DNA of 6,793 nucleotides. Source: Candidatus Uhrbacteria bacterium. GTDB taxonomy: Bacteria > Patescibacteriota > Patescibacteriia > UBA9934 > GWF2-40-263. The stretch covers positions 1-6,793 of the forward strand of contig JABITQ010000011.1 of NCBI GenBank assembly GCA_018700535.1, written 5' to 3'. Position numbers and translations under genes: made by a program. Below are positions 6,261 through 6,793 of the stretch, piece after piece (the first letter of the stretch is position 1; each line of letters begins with the position of its first letter). The notes under the pieces were generated by a model. It saw only the letters and a program-made list of their open reading frames with translations. It searched no databases and was not told where the DNA came from.

Positions 6261-6277
6261 TATCCGGTGAATCCGGG

Positions 6278-6282
6278 AAGGA
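6278..6282 (+). promoter_or_regulatory. Ribosome-binding site fixing the start of the second cassette gene
   Basis: AAGGA, within a purine-rich run from 6275, sits 4 bases before the ATG at 6287. It selects that start over earlier in-frame non-ATG starts from 6197, which lie in the hairpin region. Confidence 0.75.
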
Positions 6283-6286
6283 AAAC

Positions 6287-6691
6287 ATGTCTACGTTTCA
6301 GGTAAGCAATGTCGCAGTCTTACTGCTCATCATCGCTCGAAATCGTGATGATCTGCTGCTCGAACAACCAACAGTCATCCGAGTAAGGCGTCCAGCCTTC
6401 AAAACACACAATGGTGAAGACGTTCCCGAACTCTACGTCGCGGGTTGGTTTGCAGATCTCATCAAAGAGGGAGATGATGTCACGCTGATTCTGAATGGCG
6501 GAACCCCAATTGGAGAAAATCTTCTGTGCTTCGCCTACGAGCCTGACATGGCTCTGAACGGAGATGTCTGGCCCATGCCAGATGACTCAAAGATCGAATC
6601 AGCTCGTGCGCACCTGCAAGAGATCGCCGACGCAGAACTTGGGTTGACCGATGAAGTGGTACATGACGATGAGGAAGCACCTCGAAACTGA
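6287..6691 (+). CDS. Hypothetical acidic protein, second gene of the cassette
   Basis: A 134-residue soluble-looking protein that I do not recognise. It opens with a hydrophobic strand (NVAVLLLIIARN, about 8-19), too short and interrupted to be a clear membrane helix, then strand DDLLLEQPTVIRVRR, YVAGWFADLIKEGDDVTLIL (50-69), a Gly-rich turn NGGTPIGE, a probable helix IESARAHLQEIADAELGL (103-120), and a strongly acidic tail ending DDEEAPRN. The helix and preceding WPMP faintly recall a Nudix fold, but the Nudix catalytic residues are absent. It shares the promoter and composition of the TIR-like gene and has a good Shine-Dalgarno site. It may work with that protein, for example as a partner or antitoxin-like regulator, but this is inferred from position alone. 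Confidence 0.75.
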   Translation: MSTFQVSNVAVLLLIIARNRDDLLLEQPTVIRVRRPAFKTHNGEDVPELYVAGWFADLIKEGDDVTLILNGGTPIGENLLCFAYEPDMALNGDVWPMPDDSKIESARAHLQEIADAELGLTDEVVHDDEEAPRN

Positions 6692-6711
6692 AGAACTGAA
6701 CCAGTTTCTTC
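6690..6711 (+). other. Hairpin at the stop codon of the second cassette gene
   Basis: GAAG-AACTG (6690-6698) pairs with CAGTT-CTTC (6702-6711, one bulged T) around the 3-base loop AAC. The 5' arm includes the last two bases of the TGA stop. With no T tract of its own, it may stabilise the mRNA end. Confidence 0.35.
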
Positions 6712-6748
6712 TTCTGCAGCACGCCTGACCCCACCGTCAGCGAGAATG

Positions 6749-6787
6749 CCCCATTGGCAACTCGCTTGTCGATGGGGTTTTCTTTTT
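6749..6787 (+). terminator. Intrinsic terminator of the cassette
   Basis: CCCCAT (6749-6754) pairs with ATGGGG (6772-6777), directly followed by TTTTCTTTTT (6778-6787). An alternative fold uses ACCCCA (6728-6733) with TGGGGT (6773-6778) as the outer stem, enclosing GCGAG (6740-6744) with CTCGC (6761-6765) and TGCC (6747-6750) with GGCA (6756-6759). Either fold puts a GC-rich stem just before the T tract. Confidence 0.75.
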
Positions 6788-6793
6788 CGCTAT

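Noticed and set aside
5998..6270. Separate gene in the +1 frame overlapping the TIR-like gene
   Set aside because: It has no start signal of its own and its first residues are a shadow of the TIR-like strand; the central part is better explained as the continuation of the TIR-like gene after a frameshift, and the end runs through hairpins.
6197..6286. N-terminal extension of the second cassette protein
   Set aside because: The extension would be translated from the hairpin-rich spacer, while AAGGA at 6278-6282 is well placed for the ATG at 6287.
1..6793. tRNA, rRNA or CRISPR array
   Set aside because: No cloverleaf with a T-loop motif, no rRNA-like conserved stretches, and no regularly spaced direct repeats were seen on either strand.

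Overview
The window looks like part of the compact chromosome of a candidate-phylum bacterium, most likely Patescibacteria (CPR). The lineage is inferred from gene content and style: a short divergent FtsQ-like protein next to alanine racemase, genes packed 1 to 5 bases apart or overlapping by 4, and host genes without obvious Shine-Dalgarno sites. A search of Alr, GltX and the WecG/TagA-like protein against GTDB would settle it.

Left part (1-1677, + strand): the 3' end of an alanine racemase gene (cell-wall D-alanine), then, one base after its stop, a membrane-anchored FtsQ-type POTRA protein (division septum). Both serve peptidoglycan synthesis and division. A 356-base gap (1678-2033) between convergent transcription units follows. 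It has no convincing gene but is rich in inverted repeats: a nested hairpin (1761-1820), an AT-rich bidirectional terminator hairpin (1838-1866), a perfect 14-bp inverted repeat with an inner hairpin (1933-1991), and a 9-bp inverted pair (1698-1706 and 2008-2016) that could mark the ends of a decayed mobile element.

Middle (2034-5719, - strand, read right to left): a tight four-gene operon. It runs from a WecG/TagA/CpsF family glycosyltransferase (surface polysaccharide), through glutamyl-tRNA synthetase and a secreted coiled-coil/M23 peptidoglycan hydrolase (overlapping gltX by ATGA), to a 67-residue two-helix membrane protein. An extended -10 promoter lies almost directly on the glycosyltransferase start codon.

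Right part (5760-6793, + strand): a separate, divergently transcribed two-gene cassette. It has a textbook TTGACA-17-TATTCT promoter, Shine-Dalgarno sites, a strongly structured 128-base spacer, and a terminator with a T tract, and in the lines I counted it is more GC-rich than gltX. The first gene begins like a TIR domain, but the predicted continuation containing the expected TIR glutamate lies in the +1 frame, so the gene appears frame-disrupted. The second encodes an unrecognised 134-residue acidic protein. This cassette is the most unusual part of the window and looks acquired, perhaps a small defence or signalling module. That function is inference only.
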